NCBI RefSeq assembly: GCF_965221945.1
Contig: NZ_OZ244925.1
Location: forward strand, 3,348,001-3,412,000
Reading direction: 5' to 3'
DNA from: Poriferisodalis sp965221945
Lineage (GTDB): Bacteria > Actinomycetota > Acidimicrobiia > Acidimicrobiales > Poriferisodalaceae
DNA length: 64,000 bases
This document shows, one piece after another, positions 36,019-44,506 of the stretch. Numbering within the stretch: the stretch's first letter is position 1; each line of letters opens with the position of its first letter. The translations under genes were made by a program, and so were the position numbers. The notes beneath the pieces are model-generated. The model was not told the origin of the DNA, did not search any database, and saw nothing but the letters and a program-made list of their open reading frames with translations.

Positions 36019-37917
36019 ATGCCGCACCAGTCGCTCTACCGGAGGTTTCGACCTCAGCGGTTTGCAGAGGTAGTCGGACAGCCTCACCTGGTCCGGGCCT
36101 TGAGCAATGCCGTCCGCGAGGACCGCGTCGGTCACGCGTACCTGCTGAGCGGCCCCCGCGGCACCGGCAAGACCTCCACCGCACGCATCCTGGCCAAAGC
36201 GCTCAACTGCGAGGCGCTCGGCGACGACGGCGAACCGTGCGGTACGTGCCACAGCTGCACCGCAGTTGCCGCGGGCACCTCGTTGGACCTCATCGAGCTT
36301 GACGCAGCGTCCAACAACTCGGTCAACCACATCCGCGACATGACCGAGAAGGCAGCCCTGGTCAGCTCCGGGCGTCGCAAGGTGTACCTGCTCGACGAGG
36401 TGCACATGCTGTCCACGGCGGCCTCGAATGCGCTGCTCAAGACCTTGGAGGAACCGCCGTCCCACGTCGTGTTCATCCTGGCCACGACTGATCCGCAGAA
36501 GGTGCTGCCCACCATCCGCAGCCGCACCCAGCAGTTCGAGCTCTCGCTGGTCGGAGCGGACGAGATGGCCCCGCACGTGCGAGCCATCGCCGAGGCGGCT
36601 GGAGCGCCAGTCGACGACGCGGTCGTGGACTACGTGACCGATCGCGGCGGCGGATCCGTGCGCGACGCGCTCTCCGCACTCGACACCGTGCTGGCGGCCG
36701 GTGGCATCCCCGACGACCGCACCGACGTGAACGCACTTGTGCAGGCACTGGCGAATGCCGACCTCGCGGCGACGCTTATTGCGGTGGCCGAAGCGACGTC
36801 GGCGGGTGTCGACGCCCGGGACCTCGCCGAGCGCACGGCGCGCCGCCTGCGCGACATGTTCCTGGTGGGTGCCGGTGTGGAGCCCGCCGAGCTGACTCCT
36901 GCCGATATCGCGTCGGCGCGTGAGCTGAGCGACGCGATGGGTCGCCGAGCCAACGTACGGGCTCTTGAGGCCCTCGGCAGTGCGCTGGCGCAGATGCCGC
37001 AATCAGCCGACCGCCGCTTGACGCTGGAGACCGCGCTGGTGGGGCTGCTCGCCGACGAGGTGCTGGGTTCGGGCGCACCATCGGCGGCTGTGCCAGCGTC
37101 TGCGGCACCGGCGCGGGGCCCGACGGGTCGGGTTGCCCCTCCCGCTGGCGGTCCCGCGGCCGCCCGGGCGGCTATGGCGGCAACCAAGGCGCCGCCTTCC
37201 CTGGACGCCCCCCGGGTCGCTGCACAACCGCCGCCGCCGCCCGCTCCGCCGCCCGCTGCTTCGGTGCCGCCGGCCGCGGCACCTCCCACGTCGCCCACCG
37301 AAGCCGAACCGCAACCCGAAGCGGCTGAGCGCACACCTGCGTCAGCGATGACGACTGCGGATCTGCAGCGCATCTGGGAGACGCAGATCGTTGAGCGGCT
37401 GCGTCCCGTCGCCGCGGGACTGTTCCGCGAGGCCAACGTCCTCGCCCACGACCGCAACGTGGTGACCGTGCGGCTCAGCGAAGGCGTGCCTGTTGATCAG
37501 GCCCAACGCCGCTGCAACGAGGTTGAAGCAGTCCTCTCGGAAGTGCTCGACCAGACGGTCCGCCTCGAAGTGAGCGGTTCGGGCAACGTGGCTGGTCCGG
37601 CCTCGACGGCACACGACGACGCTCCTCCGCCTCCGCCCGTGCCAACGGCACCGGCCGAGGTCGCCTCGCCTCCGCCCTCACACGACGCTGCTCCGGCTGC
37701 GAGTGCACCCGAGGGAGGCACCGCGCAGCAGTCCGAGACCGGCAGCGCAAGCGCATCAGCGGTATCGCAGGAGTCCGTGTCGCAGGAGTCCGTGTCGCAG
37801 GAGTCCGTGTCGCAGGAGACTGGCTTATCGGCCTCCTCGCAGGAGTCCAAGGTGCGCCAGATCGTGGACCGTTTTCCCGGCTCGGTCGTGGTCCACGTCG
37901 ACGAGGGCACAACCTGA
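36019..37917 (+). CDS. dnaX: DNA polymerase III subunit gamma/tau
   Basis: 632 residues. The AAA+ clamp-loader core occupies ~1-370: YRRFRPQRFAEVVGQ at the N terminus, Walker A GPRGTGKTSTAR near 45, the four zinc cysteines in CEALGDDGEPCGTCHSC (~64-80), Walker B LLDEVHML (~125), and the SRC-like IRSRTQQFE. A long Pro/Ala-rich linker follows, then a tau-specific C-terminal part. It drives loading of the beta clamp at the replisome. The tail contains four SVSQE-type repeats. No obvious slippery site for a shorter gamma form was seen. Confidence 0.95.
   Translation: MPHQSLYRRFRPQRFAEVVGQPHLVRALSNAVREDRVGHAYLLSGPRGTGKTSTARILAKALNCEALGDDGEPCGTCHSCTAVAAGTSLDLIELDAASNNSVNHIRDMTEKAALVSSGRRKVYLLDEVHMLSTAASNALLKTLEEPPSHVVFILATTDPQKVLPTIRSRTQQFELSLVGADEMAPHVRAIAEAAGAPVDDAVVDYVTDRGGGSVRDALSALDTVLAAGGIPDDRTDVNALVQALANADLAATLIAVAEATSAGVDARDLAERTARRLRDMFLVGAGVEPAELTPADIASARELSDAMGRRANVRALEALGSALAQMPQSADRRLTLETALVGLLADEVLGSGAPSAAVPASAAPARGPTGRVAPPAGGPAAARAAMAATKAPPSLDAPRVAAQPPPPPAPPPAASVPPAAAPPTSPTEAEPQPEAAERTPASAMTTADLQRIWETQIVERLRPVAAGLFREANVLAHDRNVVTVRLSEGVPVDQAQRRCNEVEAVLSEVLDQTVRLEVSGSGNVAGPASTAHDDAPPPPPVPTAPAEVASPPPSHDAAPAASAPEGGTAQQSETGSASASAVSQESVSQESVSQESVSQETGLSASSQESKVRQIVDRFPGSVVVHVDEGTT
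37762..37821 (+). repeat. 15-bp tandem repeat (x4) near the 3' end of dnaX
   Basis: Four 15-bp units (37762, 37777, 37792, 37807) encode VSQES repeated, with the middle copies identical. It is a low-complexity spacer in the tau tail and probably length-variable. Confidence 0.9.
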
Positions 37918-38004
37918 CAGCCTTGACCGGCAGCGGGCGACGTCCACTTCACGCACGGTGGCGGGAACCACGCTGGCGACACACCACCAGCAGCAGGGAC
38001 TGAC

Positions 38005-38601
38005 GTGTACGACGACGCGGTCGAAGACCTGATCGACGAGCTCAGCCGCCTGCCCGGCATCGGTCCCAAGGGTGCGCAGCGCATCACTTTCTGGCTGCTG
38101 AAGCGGCCCGCGGCCGACGCCCACCGCCTCGCGGCAGCCATCACCGCAGCCAAGGACCGTGTCGGATTCTGCGGCCAGTGCTGGAACCTCAGCGAGACCG
38201 ACCCGTGCGCCTATTGCGACGACCCGGCCCGACGCAACGGCATGGTCTGCGTGGTTGAGGAACCACGTGACGTGATTGCCATGGACAAAGCTGGCTTCCG
38301 AGGCCGCTACCACGTGCTCGGCGGGGCGCTCAACCCGCTCGAAGGCGTCGGCCCCGAGCAGCTGCGCATCCGCGAACTGCTCGCACGACTCGACAGCGAG
38401 TCGGTCACCGAGCTGATCGTGTGCACCAACCCCAACATCGAAGGCGACACCACCGCCATGTACCTGGCCCGACAGCTCGAACCGCTGGGCGTGGCTGTGA
38501 CCCGACTCGCCAGCGGCCTGCCCGTCGGCGGCGACCTCGAGTACGCCGACGAACTCACGCTCGAACGAGCCCTCCGCAACCGCCGCACCATCACTCCGTA
38601 G
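38005..38601 (+). CDS. recR: Recombination protein RecR
   Basis: 198 residues, full length. Helix-hairpin-helix LPGIGPKGAQR near residue 16, the C4 zinc finger CGQCWNLSETDPCAYC (~56-71), a Toprim domain starting VCVVEEPRDVIAMD and the Walker-like C-terminal part define RecR, which loads RecA on gapped DNA with RecF/RecO. It starts with GTG 38005, 87 bp after dnaX. In most bacteria ybaB sits between dnaX and recR; here it does not. Confidence 0.95.
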   Translation: MYDDAVEDLIDELSRLPGIGPKGAQRITFWLLKRPAADAHRLAAAITAAKDRVGFCGQCWNLSETDPCAYCDDPARRNGMVCVVEEPRDVIAMDKAGFRGRYHVLGGALNPLEGVGPEQLRIRELLARLDSESVTELIVCTNPNIEGDTTAMYLARQLEPLGVAVTRLASGLPVGGDLEYADELTLERALRNRRTITP

Positions 38602-38703
38602 ATCTCGGCGTAAATCGCTGGACGGGCCGGCGGCAGCTGCCTACGGTCCGGGCGGCACTTCCCCGGCGGCCTGCGCATTCGAACTGCGCGTTCGAGGAGT
38701 GTC

Positions 38704-39090
38704 ATGGCTGCCCACAACCCCAACGACCGAGCTGCCCCGGACCTGCCCGTGGCGGTGTTCCGACCGTCGCCCGATGAGCGCGTGATGGTGGCCGGACCGT
38801 GCCACGCCCGGGCACTGTGCCTGAGCGCCGGCGCTAACCCGGGGGGCGTCGCTGCGGTGTTCGTGGATCCGTGCGGCGTGCTGCTGGCCATTGCCACCGC
38901 CCCCGCAGCCGTCGTGGGGGCGATGCTCGTCGACCCGGCCCCGTTCGCCCGGCTCACCGAACTGCTCGGAGCCAGCCGCATCTACCTCGAGGTTCCCGGC
39001 GCCGACGCACCGGCAGTTGCCGATGCTGTCAAAGCCGCGCTGTGGCCGCTGTGCGTAGCGACCGAGGTTCTGCCGCGTGTCGCTGCTTAG
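38704..39090 (+). CDS. Hypothetical protein
   Basis: 128 residues, Ala/Val/Pro-rich, not recognised. It seems to alternate strands and helices (VAVFRPS, VAAVFVDPCGVLLAIATAP, RIYLEVPGADAPAVADAVKAAL) and may be a small cytoplasmic alpha/beta domain. GAGGAG (38694-38699) gives a strong ribosome binding site for ATG 38704, and its stop overlaps the stop of the convergent thiolase gene by two bases, both supporting a real gene. It may be co-transcribed with recR. Confidence 0.6.
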   Translation: MAAHNPNDRAAPDLPVAVFRPSPDERVMVAGPCHARALCLSAGANPGGVAAVFVDPCGVLLAIATAPAAVVGAMLVDPAPFARLTELLGASRIYLEVPGADAPAVADAVKAALWPLCVATEVLPRVAA

Positions 39091-40268
39091 GCAACTCGGA
39101 GGATGACGGCGTCGCCTTGGCCGCCGCCCCCGCACAGCGCCGCGGCGCCGAGCCCGCCGCCGCGACGGCGCAGCTCGCCGATGAGCGTGAGTGCCAGGCG
39201 GGCACCCGACATGCCAATGGGGTGTCCGAGCGCCACCGCACCGCCGTTGGGGTTCACGATTTCGGGCGACACGCCCAGATCAGCCGTCGACGCCACGGCT
39301 ACCGCGGCGAAAGCCTCGTTGATCTCGAACAAGGACAGGTCCTCGACACCCAGCTCGGTGCGCTGCAGCGCCCGACGAATGGCATTCGCCGGCTGGTTCA
39401 GCAGGCAGGTGTCAGGCCCAGCCACCATGCCGTACGTGAGGACCTCAGCCAGCGGTTCGACGCCGTGCCGTTCGGCTGCTTCGGCAGACATGACCACGAC
39501 TGCGCAGCCGCCGTCGGAGATCTGTGATGCGTTGCCGGCCGTGACCGCGCCCTCTGCCGCAAAAGCGGGACGTAGCGCCGCCAAGCTCTCCGAGGTCGTC
39601 CCGGGCCGAATGCCTTCGTCATCGAGCACTGCCAGCGGCTCGCCCCGCCGTTGAGGGATGTTGACCGTGACGATCTCGTCGTCGAGACGGCCTTCCTTCT
39701 GAGCCGACGCGGCACGCTCGTGCGACTGCGCCGAGAACTCGTCCATAGCGCTGCGTGAGATCCCCGCACCAGCGGCATCCCGCTCGGTGCCGTCGCCCAT
39801 GTGCCGGTCGTCGAAGGCACACCACAGGCCATCGTGGATCATCGCGTCCAGCACGGTGCCTGATCCCATGCGCATGCCGTTGCGACCTTCGGGCAGCAGG
39901 TACGGGGCATTCGTCATCGATTCCATGCCACCCGCCACGACGACGTCAGCGTCGCCCGCCGCGACCATCTGGTCGGCCATGTAGATGGCGTTCAGGCCGG
40001 ACAAGCAGACCTTGTTGACCGTGATGGCCGGCACCTCCATCGAAATGCCCGCTGCGGTCGCCGCCTGCCGGGCTGTGATCTGCCCCTGGCCCGCCTGCAA
40101 CACCTGTCCCATCACGACGTAGTCGACATCGGCAGCTGCAATGCCTGAGCGCTCAAGCGCTCCTTCGATGGCAACGCCGCCGAGCTGGGCGCCCGTCAGG
40201 CCGGCCAACGCGCCGTTGAACTTGCCGATCGGCGTCCGAGCGCCCCCGGCGATCACAGAACCAGCCAT
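39087..40268 (-). CDS. Acetyl-CoA C-acetyltransferase (thiolase)
   Basis: 393 residues. The thiolase active-site cysteine lies in NKVCLSGLNAI (~88), the histidine in NPNGGAVALGHPIGMSGAR (~350) and the second cysteine in ALCGGGGQGDA near the C terminus. It condenses two acetyl-CoA to acetoacetyl-CoA or runs in reverse. ATG 40268, preceded by AAGGGG, is preferred to the ATG at 40334. It is divergent from crotonyl-CoA carboxylase/reductase; together they point to the ethylmalonyl-CoA route or polyhydroxybutyrate-type metabolism. Confidence 0.92.
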   Translation of the reverse strand: MAGSVIAGGARTPIGKFNGALAGLTGAQLGGVAIEGALERSGIAAADVDYVVMGQVLQAGQGQITARQAATAAGISMEVPAITVNKVCLSGLNAIYMADQMVAAGDADVVVAGGMESMTNAPYLLPEGRNGMRMGSGTVLDAMIHDGLWCAFDDRHMGDGTERDAAGAGISRSAMDEFSAQSHERAASAQKEGRLDDEIVTVNIPQRRGEPLAVLDDEGIRPGTTSESLAALRPAFAAEGAVTAGNASQISDGGCAVVVMSAEAAERHGVEPLAEVLTYGMVAGPDTCLLNQPANAIRRALQRTELGVEDLSLFEINEAFAAVAVASTADLGVSPEIVNPNGGAVALGHPIGMSGARLALTLIGELRRRGGGLGAAALCGGGGQGDAVILRVA

Positions 40269-40333
40269 CGCGACCCCTTCGCTTCTGCCCGCGCTCACAG
40301 CCCCTGCGCCGAGACACGGATGTATGAACGGCA

Positions 40334-40339
40334 AGTATA
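40334..40339 (-). promoter_or_regulatory. Candidate -10 element in the thiolase/ccr divergent region
   Basis: TATACT on the minus strand, about 66 bp upstream of the thiolase start, is the best -10 match in the 151-bp divergent gap. It is part of the palindrome GTATAC, so the opposite strand (TATACG) could serve ccr. No convincing -35 box is visible on either side. Confidence 0.3.
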
Positions 40340-40419
40340 CGAAACGGCTCTAGACGCTACCGTTGCGAGGAGCTGGCGGCGGCTCCCGACGTCGCGCCGC
40401 ACGGTTAGCGTTCGGGCTC

Positions 40420-41781
40420 GTGAAGCAGTTCGCTGATGCCATCGCCGCCGGTGCGTCCGGTTCCGATCTTGAGGCAATGCCGATCCCGGAGAGCTTCAGG
40501 GCGGCGCACGTACTGCGCAATGAGCAAACGATGTTTGAGGGCCGCGCCTCAGCCGAAAAGGACCCTCGCGAGGCCATGCACATCGGCGACGTCGCGACGC
40601 CCGGGCTGGCTCCTGACGAGGTGTACCTGGCGGTGATGGCCAGCTCGATCAACTTCAACACCGTGTGGAGCTCGATCTTCGAACCGCTGCCGACGTTCGG
40701 CTTCCTGGACCGTCTCGGTCGCGAGAGCCCCTGGGGCGCCCGTCACGCGCTCGACTACCACGTGCTGGGCTCCGACGCCTCGGGCGTGGTGCTGCAGGTC
40801 GGCTCGGCGGTGCGCAACTGGCGTCCCGGCGACCGGGTCGTCGTGCACTGCAACTACGTCGACGACCAGGACCCAGCCGCTCACGAGGACTCGATGATGG
40901 CCTCCAACCAGCGGATCTGGGGCTTCGAGAGCAACTTCGGCGGTCTCGCCGACCTCTCGATGGTGAAGGCCAACCAGCTCATGCCCAAGCCGACGCATCT
41001 CAGCTGGGAAGAAGCGGCCGTGAATGCGCTGTGCGCATCCACCTCGTACCGGATGCTGGTCGGCGACAACGCTGCTCGCATGAAACAGGGCGACTCGGTG
41101 CTCGTCTGGGGCGCCTCGGGCGGGCTCGGCGGCTATGCCTGCCAGCTCGTGCTCAACGGCGGCGGCGTGCCGATCGGCGTGGTCAGCTCACCCGACAAAG
41201 CCGAGTTGCTCCACCAGCTCGGCGTCGACCACGTCATCGACCGCAGCGCCGACGGCTACCGCTTCTGGGCCGACGAGAACACCCAGGACGAGCGCGAGTG
41301 GCGCCGCCTCGGAAAGACGGTGCGGGGCCTCATCGGCGACGACCCCGACATCGTGTTCGAGCATCCCGGCCGATCCACGATGGGCGCTTCGGTGTTCGTC
41401 GCCAAGCGCGGCGGCAAGATCGTGACGTGTGCCGCCACCAGCGGCTACATGATCGAGTACGACAACCGTCACCTGTGGATGCGGCTCAAGCGGATCGTCG
41501 CGAGCCACTTCGCCAACTACACCGAAGCATGGGCGATGAACCGCCTCATCGGACAGGGCCGCATCCAGCCGACCCTGTCCAAGACGTACACGCTGGACGA
41601 GACCGGTCTTGCGGCATGGCAGGTGCATTGCAACTTGCACGAGGGCAAGCTCGGCGTGCTGTGCCTGGCGTCCGGGCCCGGGCAGGGCATCACCGATCCG
41701 GACAAGCGCGAACAGATCGGCGAAGAGAAGATCACGCTGTTCGCGCGCCACGCTGCATCGCTGGAAGCCGCCAACGCCTGA
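40420..41781 (+). CDS. ccr: Crotonyl-CoA carboxylase/reductase
   Basis: 453 residues, family length. It reductively carboxylates crotonyl-CoA to ethylmalonyl-CoA with NADPH and CO2. The N-terminal VYLAVMASSINFNTVWSSIFEPL, the long insert DPAAHEDSMMASNQRIWGFESNFGGLA, the NADP-binding loop VWGASGGLGGYACQL and the late HLWMRLKRIVASHFANY are typical of Ccr within the medium-chain dehydrogenase superfamily. GTG 40420 fits the family N terminus (MKQFADAI). It is followed after 27 bp by methylmalonyl-CoA epimerase, matching use of ethylmalonyl/methylmalonyl-CoA. Confidence 0.93.
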   Translation: MKQFADAIAAGASGSDLEAMPIPESFRAAHVLRNEQTMFEGRASAEKDPREAMHIGDVATPGLAPDEVYLAVMASSINFNTVWSSIFEPLPTFGFLDRLGRESPWGARHALDYHVLGSDASGVVLQVGSAVRNWRPGDRVVVHCNYVDDQDPAAHEDSMMASNQRIWGFESNFGGLADLSMVKANQLMPKPTHLSWEEAAVNALCASTSYRMLVGDNAARMKQGDSVLVWGASGGLGGYACQLVLNGGGVPIGVVSSPDKAELLHQLGVDHVIDRSADGYRFWADENTQDEREWRRLGKTVRGLIGDDPDIVFEHPGRSTMGASVFVAKRGGKIVTCAATSGYMIEYDNRHLWMRLKRIVASHFANYTEAWAMNRLIGQGRIQPTLSKTYTLDETGLAAWQVHCNLHEGKLGVLCLASGPGQGITDPDKREQIGEEKITLFARHAASLEAANA

Positions 41782-41808
41782 AGCCGCCGACAAGAAAGTG
41801 CCGAGCCG

Positions 41809-42210
41809 ATGATCCTGACCGAGATCGACCATGTCGCCATCGCCGTGAAGGACCTTGATGCGGCAGTCGCCTACTACGCCGAGGCATTCGGAGCCGAGGT
41901 CGCCCACCGTGAGACTGTCGACTCTGACGGTGTCGAAGAAGCCCTGATCAAGGTGGCTGACAGCTACATCCAGCTCACCGCCGCGACCCGTCCCGATTCG
42001 CCGATTGCCAAATTCCTCGACCGCCGGGGCGAAGGCCTCCACCACATCGGCTACCGGGTGGACGATTGTGCAGCGGCCCTCGGAGCGATGATTGACGCCG
42101 GCGCCGTGCCCATCGACACGGCCCCCCGTCCGGGCTCGCGCGGCACAACCGTTGCGTTCGTGCATCCCAAGGGGAACCTGGGCACGCTCGTCGAACTCGT
42201 CGAGGAATAG
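41809..42210 (+). CDS. mce: Methylmalonyl-CoA (ethylmalonyl-CoA) epimerase
   Basis: 133 residues of the vicinal oxygen chelate fold. The metal-binding pattern is clear: IDHVAIAVKDLDAAVAYY at the start (His), EALIKVADSYIQLT (Glu/Gln), GLHHIGYRVDD (His) and GTLVELVE at the end (Glu). It interconverts the epimers of methylmalonyl- or ethylmalonyl-CoA, a needed step after Ccr or propionyl-CoA carboxylase. It is in an apparent operon with ccr. Confidence 0.9.
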   Translation: MILTEIDHVAIAVKDLDAAVAYYAEAFGAEVAHRETVDSDGVEEALIKVADSYIQLTAATRPDSPIAKFLDRRGEGLHHIGYRVDDCAAALGAMIDAGAVPIDTAPRPGSRGTTVAFVHPKGNLGTLVELVEE

Positions 42211-42278
42211 GCTCCCCGACACGGGGGCAGGGCCGCGCTGGACGGGCTCGCGCCACCTGTGCCACTGGGAGGGCCGAA

Positions 42279-43286
42279 ATGACCACATTCACAAGACGAC
42301 TTGCCATTGTGCTTGCCGTCGTCGCGATGCTTGCTGCAGGGTGCACTGGCAGCGACGACAGCGAGGCGTTCAAGATCGGCTTGGTCACCGACACCGGCAA
42401 GGTTGACGACAAGAGCTTCAACCAATCGGCGTGGGAAGGCGCACAGGAAGCCGCCGCCGCGCTGGGTGTAGAGGCCGACTACATCGAGACCGAAGAGGCC
42501 AAGGACTACGAGAACAACATCGGCTTGTTCGTCGAGGACGGCGCGAACGTCATCATCACCGTCGGCTTCGGCCTGGGCGACGCCACGATCGCCGCCGCCA
42601 AGGCGAACCCGGACATCTTCTTCATCGGCGTCGACCAGTTCCAAGGCGAAGCGCTGCCCAACCTGGCCGGGCTGATCTTCCCCGAGGACAAGTCGGGCTT
42701 CTTGGCCGGAGCGCTCGCGGGCATGCTCACCGAGACCGACATCGTGGGCGCCGTGCTGGGCACCGACCTGGTCCCGCCAGTGGTGGCCTTCAAGGAAGGC
42801 TGGGAGCACGGTGCGCGCTACACCAACGCAGGCGTGCAGACGATCTCCACGTATCACCCTGGCGGCCTTGACGTGGCCTTCGGCGACCCCGACTGGGGTG
42901 CCGCAACTGCACGCCAGGCGCTTGACCAGGGCGCGGACATCATCTTCGGCGCAGGCGGTGCCACCGGCAACGGGGCGCTCATCGAGATCGCCTCGCAAGA
43001 CGGCGCGTACTGCGTGGGCGTCGACACCGACCAGTGGAACACCGTGCCCGAAGCGCAGCCGTGCTTGTTGACGAGCGCTATGAAGCTCATCACCCCGGGT
43101 GTGGCCGACCTGGTCGCCCAAGCCAGCGCAGGTGAGTTCACTGGTGGCAACTACCTCGGCGAGGTCGGACTGGCTCCGTTCCATGACTTCGACGATGTCG
43201 TCACCGATGACATGCGTGCCACGCTCGACGACGTGCTGGTGGGCCTGAACGACGGCAGCATCGACACCGGCTGGCCGCCGGGCTGA
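42279..43286 (+). CDS. BMP-family ABC transporter substrate-binding lipoprotein
   Basis: 335 residues. The signal peptide ends in lipobox LAAGC (Cys ~22). The mature part has the BMP/Med pattern: KIGLVTDTGKVDDKSFNQSAWEGA, VITVGFGLGDATIAAAK, FIGVDQF and FGAGGATGNGALIE. BMP proteins bind nucleosides (purine or guanosine type) for import. GGGAGGG lies just before the ATG. Two permeases and an ATPase follow directly, giving a complete nucleoside-type importer. Confidence 0.9.
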   Translation: MTTFTRRLAIVLAVVAMLAAGCTGSDDSEAFKIGLVTDTGKVDDKSFNQSAWEGAQEAAAALGVEADYIETEEAKDYENNIGLFVEDGANVIITVGFGLGDATIAAAKANPDIFFIGVDQFQGEALPNLAGLIFPEDKSGFLAGALAGMLTETDIVGAVLGTDLVPPVVAFKEGWEHGARYTNAGVQTISTYHPGGLDVAFGDPDWGAATARQALDQGADIIFGAGGATGNGALIEIASQDGAYCVGVDTDQWNTVPEAQPCLLTSAMKLITPGVADLVAQASAGEFTGGNYLGEVGLAPFHDFDDVVTDDMRATLDDVLVGLNDGSIDTGWPPG

Positions 43287-43342
43287 TCCAGCGAGGCACG
43301 AACTGAGTCGGTCGCCGTGGGCCGCGGACACCTCACCTCGCC

Positions 43343-44506
43343 GTGAGCGCGTCCGCTGGCTCATCGGCGCCCGCTGAGACAGATCAGACAACCGGATCCG
43401 AGGCCGCCGCGACCCGGCGGGCCCCAGCCTCCCGGGTCACGGCTCGCACGGTCCTGCGCGCCGCAGCAGTACCGCTGGCATCAGTCGTGCTCGGGCTCGT
43501 GCTGGGCGCGATGCTCATCAAAGTGCAGGGCCATTCGGTTCTCAGTGCCTACGGGGCACTGGTTCTCGGCGGGCTGGGTGACGCCGATGCGGTGCTGCGC
43601 ACTCTGCAGAAGGCCACACCGCTCATCTTCGGCGGCTTGGCGGTCGCATTCGCCTTCAAGGCGGGCCTGTTCAACATCGGCGGGCAGGGCCAGCTCCTGG
43701 TCGGCGCTGCATTCGCGGCAGGTGTCGGTTTTGGCATCGACGGGCTGCCGCTGGTGATTCACCTGCCCCTAGCGCTGCTCGTCGGCGGCGCTGCGGGAGC
43801 GGCGTGGGGTGCGATCGCGGGCGTGCTGAAGGCCACCTCGGGAGCACACGAGGTGATCGTCACGATCATGCTCAACTTCGTCGCCGGCAATCTCACGGAT
43901 TGGCTGGCGGCGAATCCTTGGCAGGACACGTCGGGTTCGAATATCATTGCCCGCACCCCGCTCGTGGAGGACTCGGCCGTCATCCCCACCTGGGGCTGGC
44001 TGCCTGCGGGGTTCTTGCTGGCCGTGGCCGCCGCGGTGGTGTGCTGGTTCTTGCTGGAGCGCACGACGTACGGCTTCGAGGTGCGCAGCGTCGGGGCCAA
44101 CCGTCACGCTGCCCGGTACGCAGGCATCTCGGTGGGGTGGATCATCGCGTCGGTCATGGCGGTGTCGGGGCTGTTGGCCGGCCTCGGCGGCGCTGTCGAG
44201 TCGCTGGGTGTGGACGGGCGGTTCGAAGCGGGCGTGAACGTGGGCCTCGGCTTCGAGGGCATCACCATCGCACTGCTGGCGCGGACACATCCGGTGGCCG
44301 TGATCCCCGCGGGCCTGCTCGTAGGGGTGATGGAAGCCGGTGCAGCCAAGATGCAGTTCGAGTCGGGTGTTGCACCCGAGATCATTGATGTCATTCAGGC
44401 GCTGATCCTGCTGTTCGTCGCTGCGCCGATGATTGTGCGCTGGCTGCTGCGGTTGCGCGACGCGGATGACCGCCGTCTCACCCTGGGCGCAGGTTGGGGC
44501 CGATGA
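43343..44506 (+). CDS. Nucleoside-type ABC transporter permease 1
   Basis: 387 residues. After a ~40-residue Ala/Thr-rich cytoplasmic extension come about eight to nine membrane segments with the branched-chain/BMP permease signature: AFKAGLFNIGGQGQLLVGA (residues ~107-125) and FEVRSVGANRHAARYAGI before the EAA-like loop. It forms half of the membrane channel for the BMP lipoprotein. GTG 43343 is the start. Its stop overlaps the next permease by ATGA. Confidence 0.88.
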   Translation: MSASAGSSAPAETDQTTGSEAAATRRAPASRVTARTVLRAAAVPLASVVLGLVLGAMLIKVQGHSVLSAYGALVLGGLGDADAVLRTLQKATPLIFGGLAVAFAFKAGLFNIGGQGQLLVGAAFAAGVGFGIDGLPLVIHLPLALLVGGAAGAAWGAIAGVLKATSGAHEVIVTIMLNFVAGNLTDWLAANPWQDTSGSNIIARTPLVEDSAVIPTWGWLPAGFLLAVAAAVVCWFLLERTTYGFEVRSVGANRHAARYAGISVGWIIASVMAVSGLLAGLGGAVESLGVDGRFEAGVNVGLGFEGITIALLARTHPVAVIPAGLLVGVMEAGAAKMQFESGVAPEIIDVIQALILLFVAAPMIVRWLLRLRDADDRRLTLGAGWGR

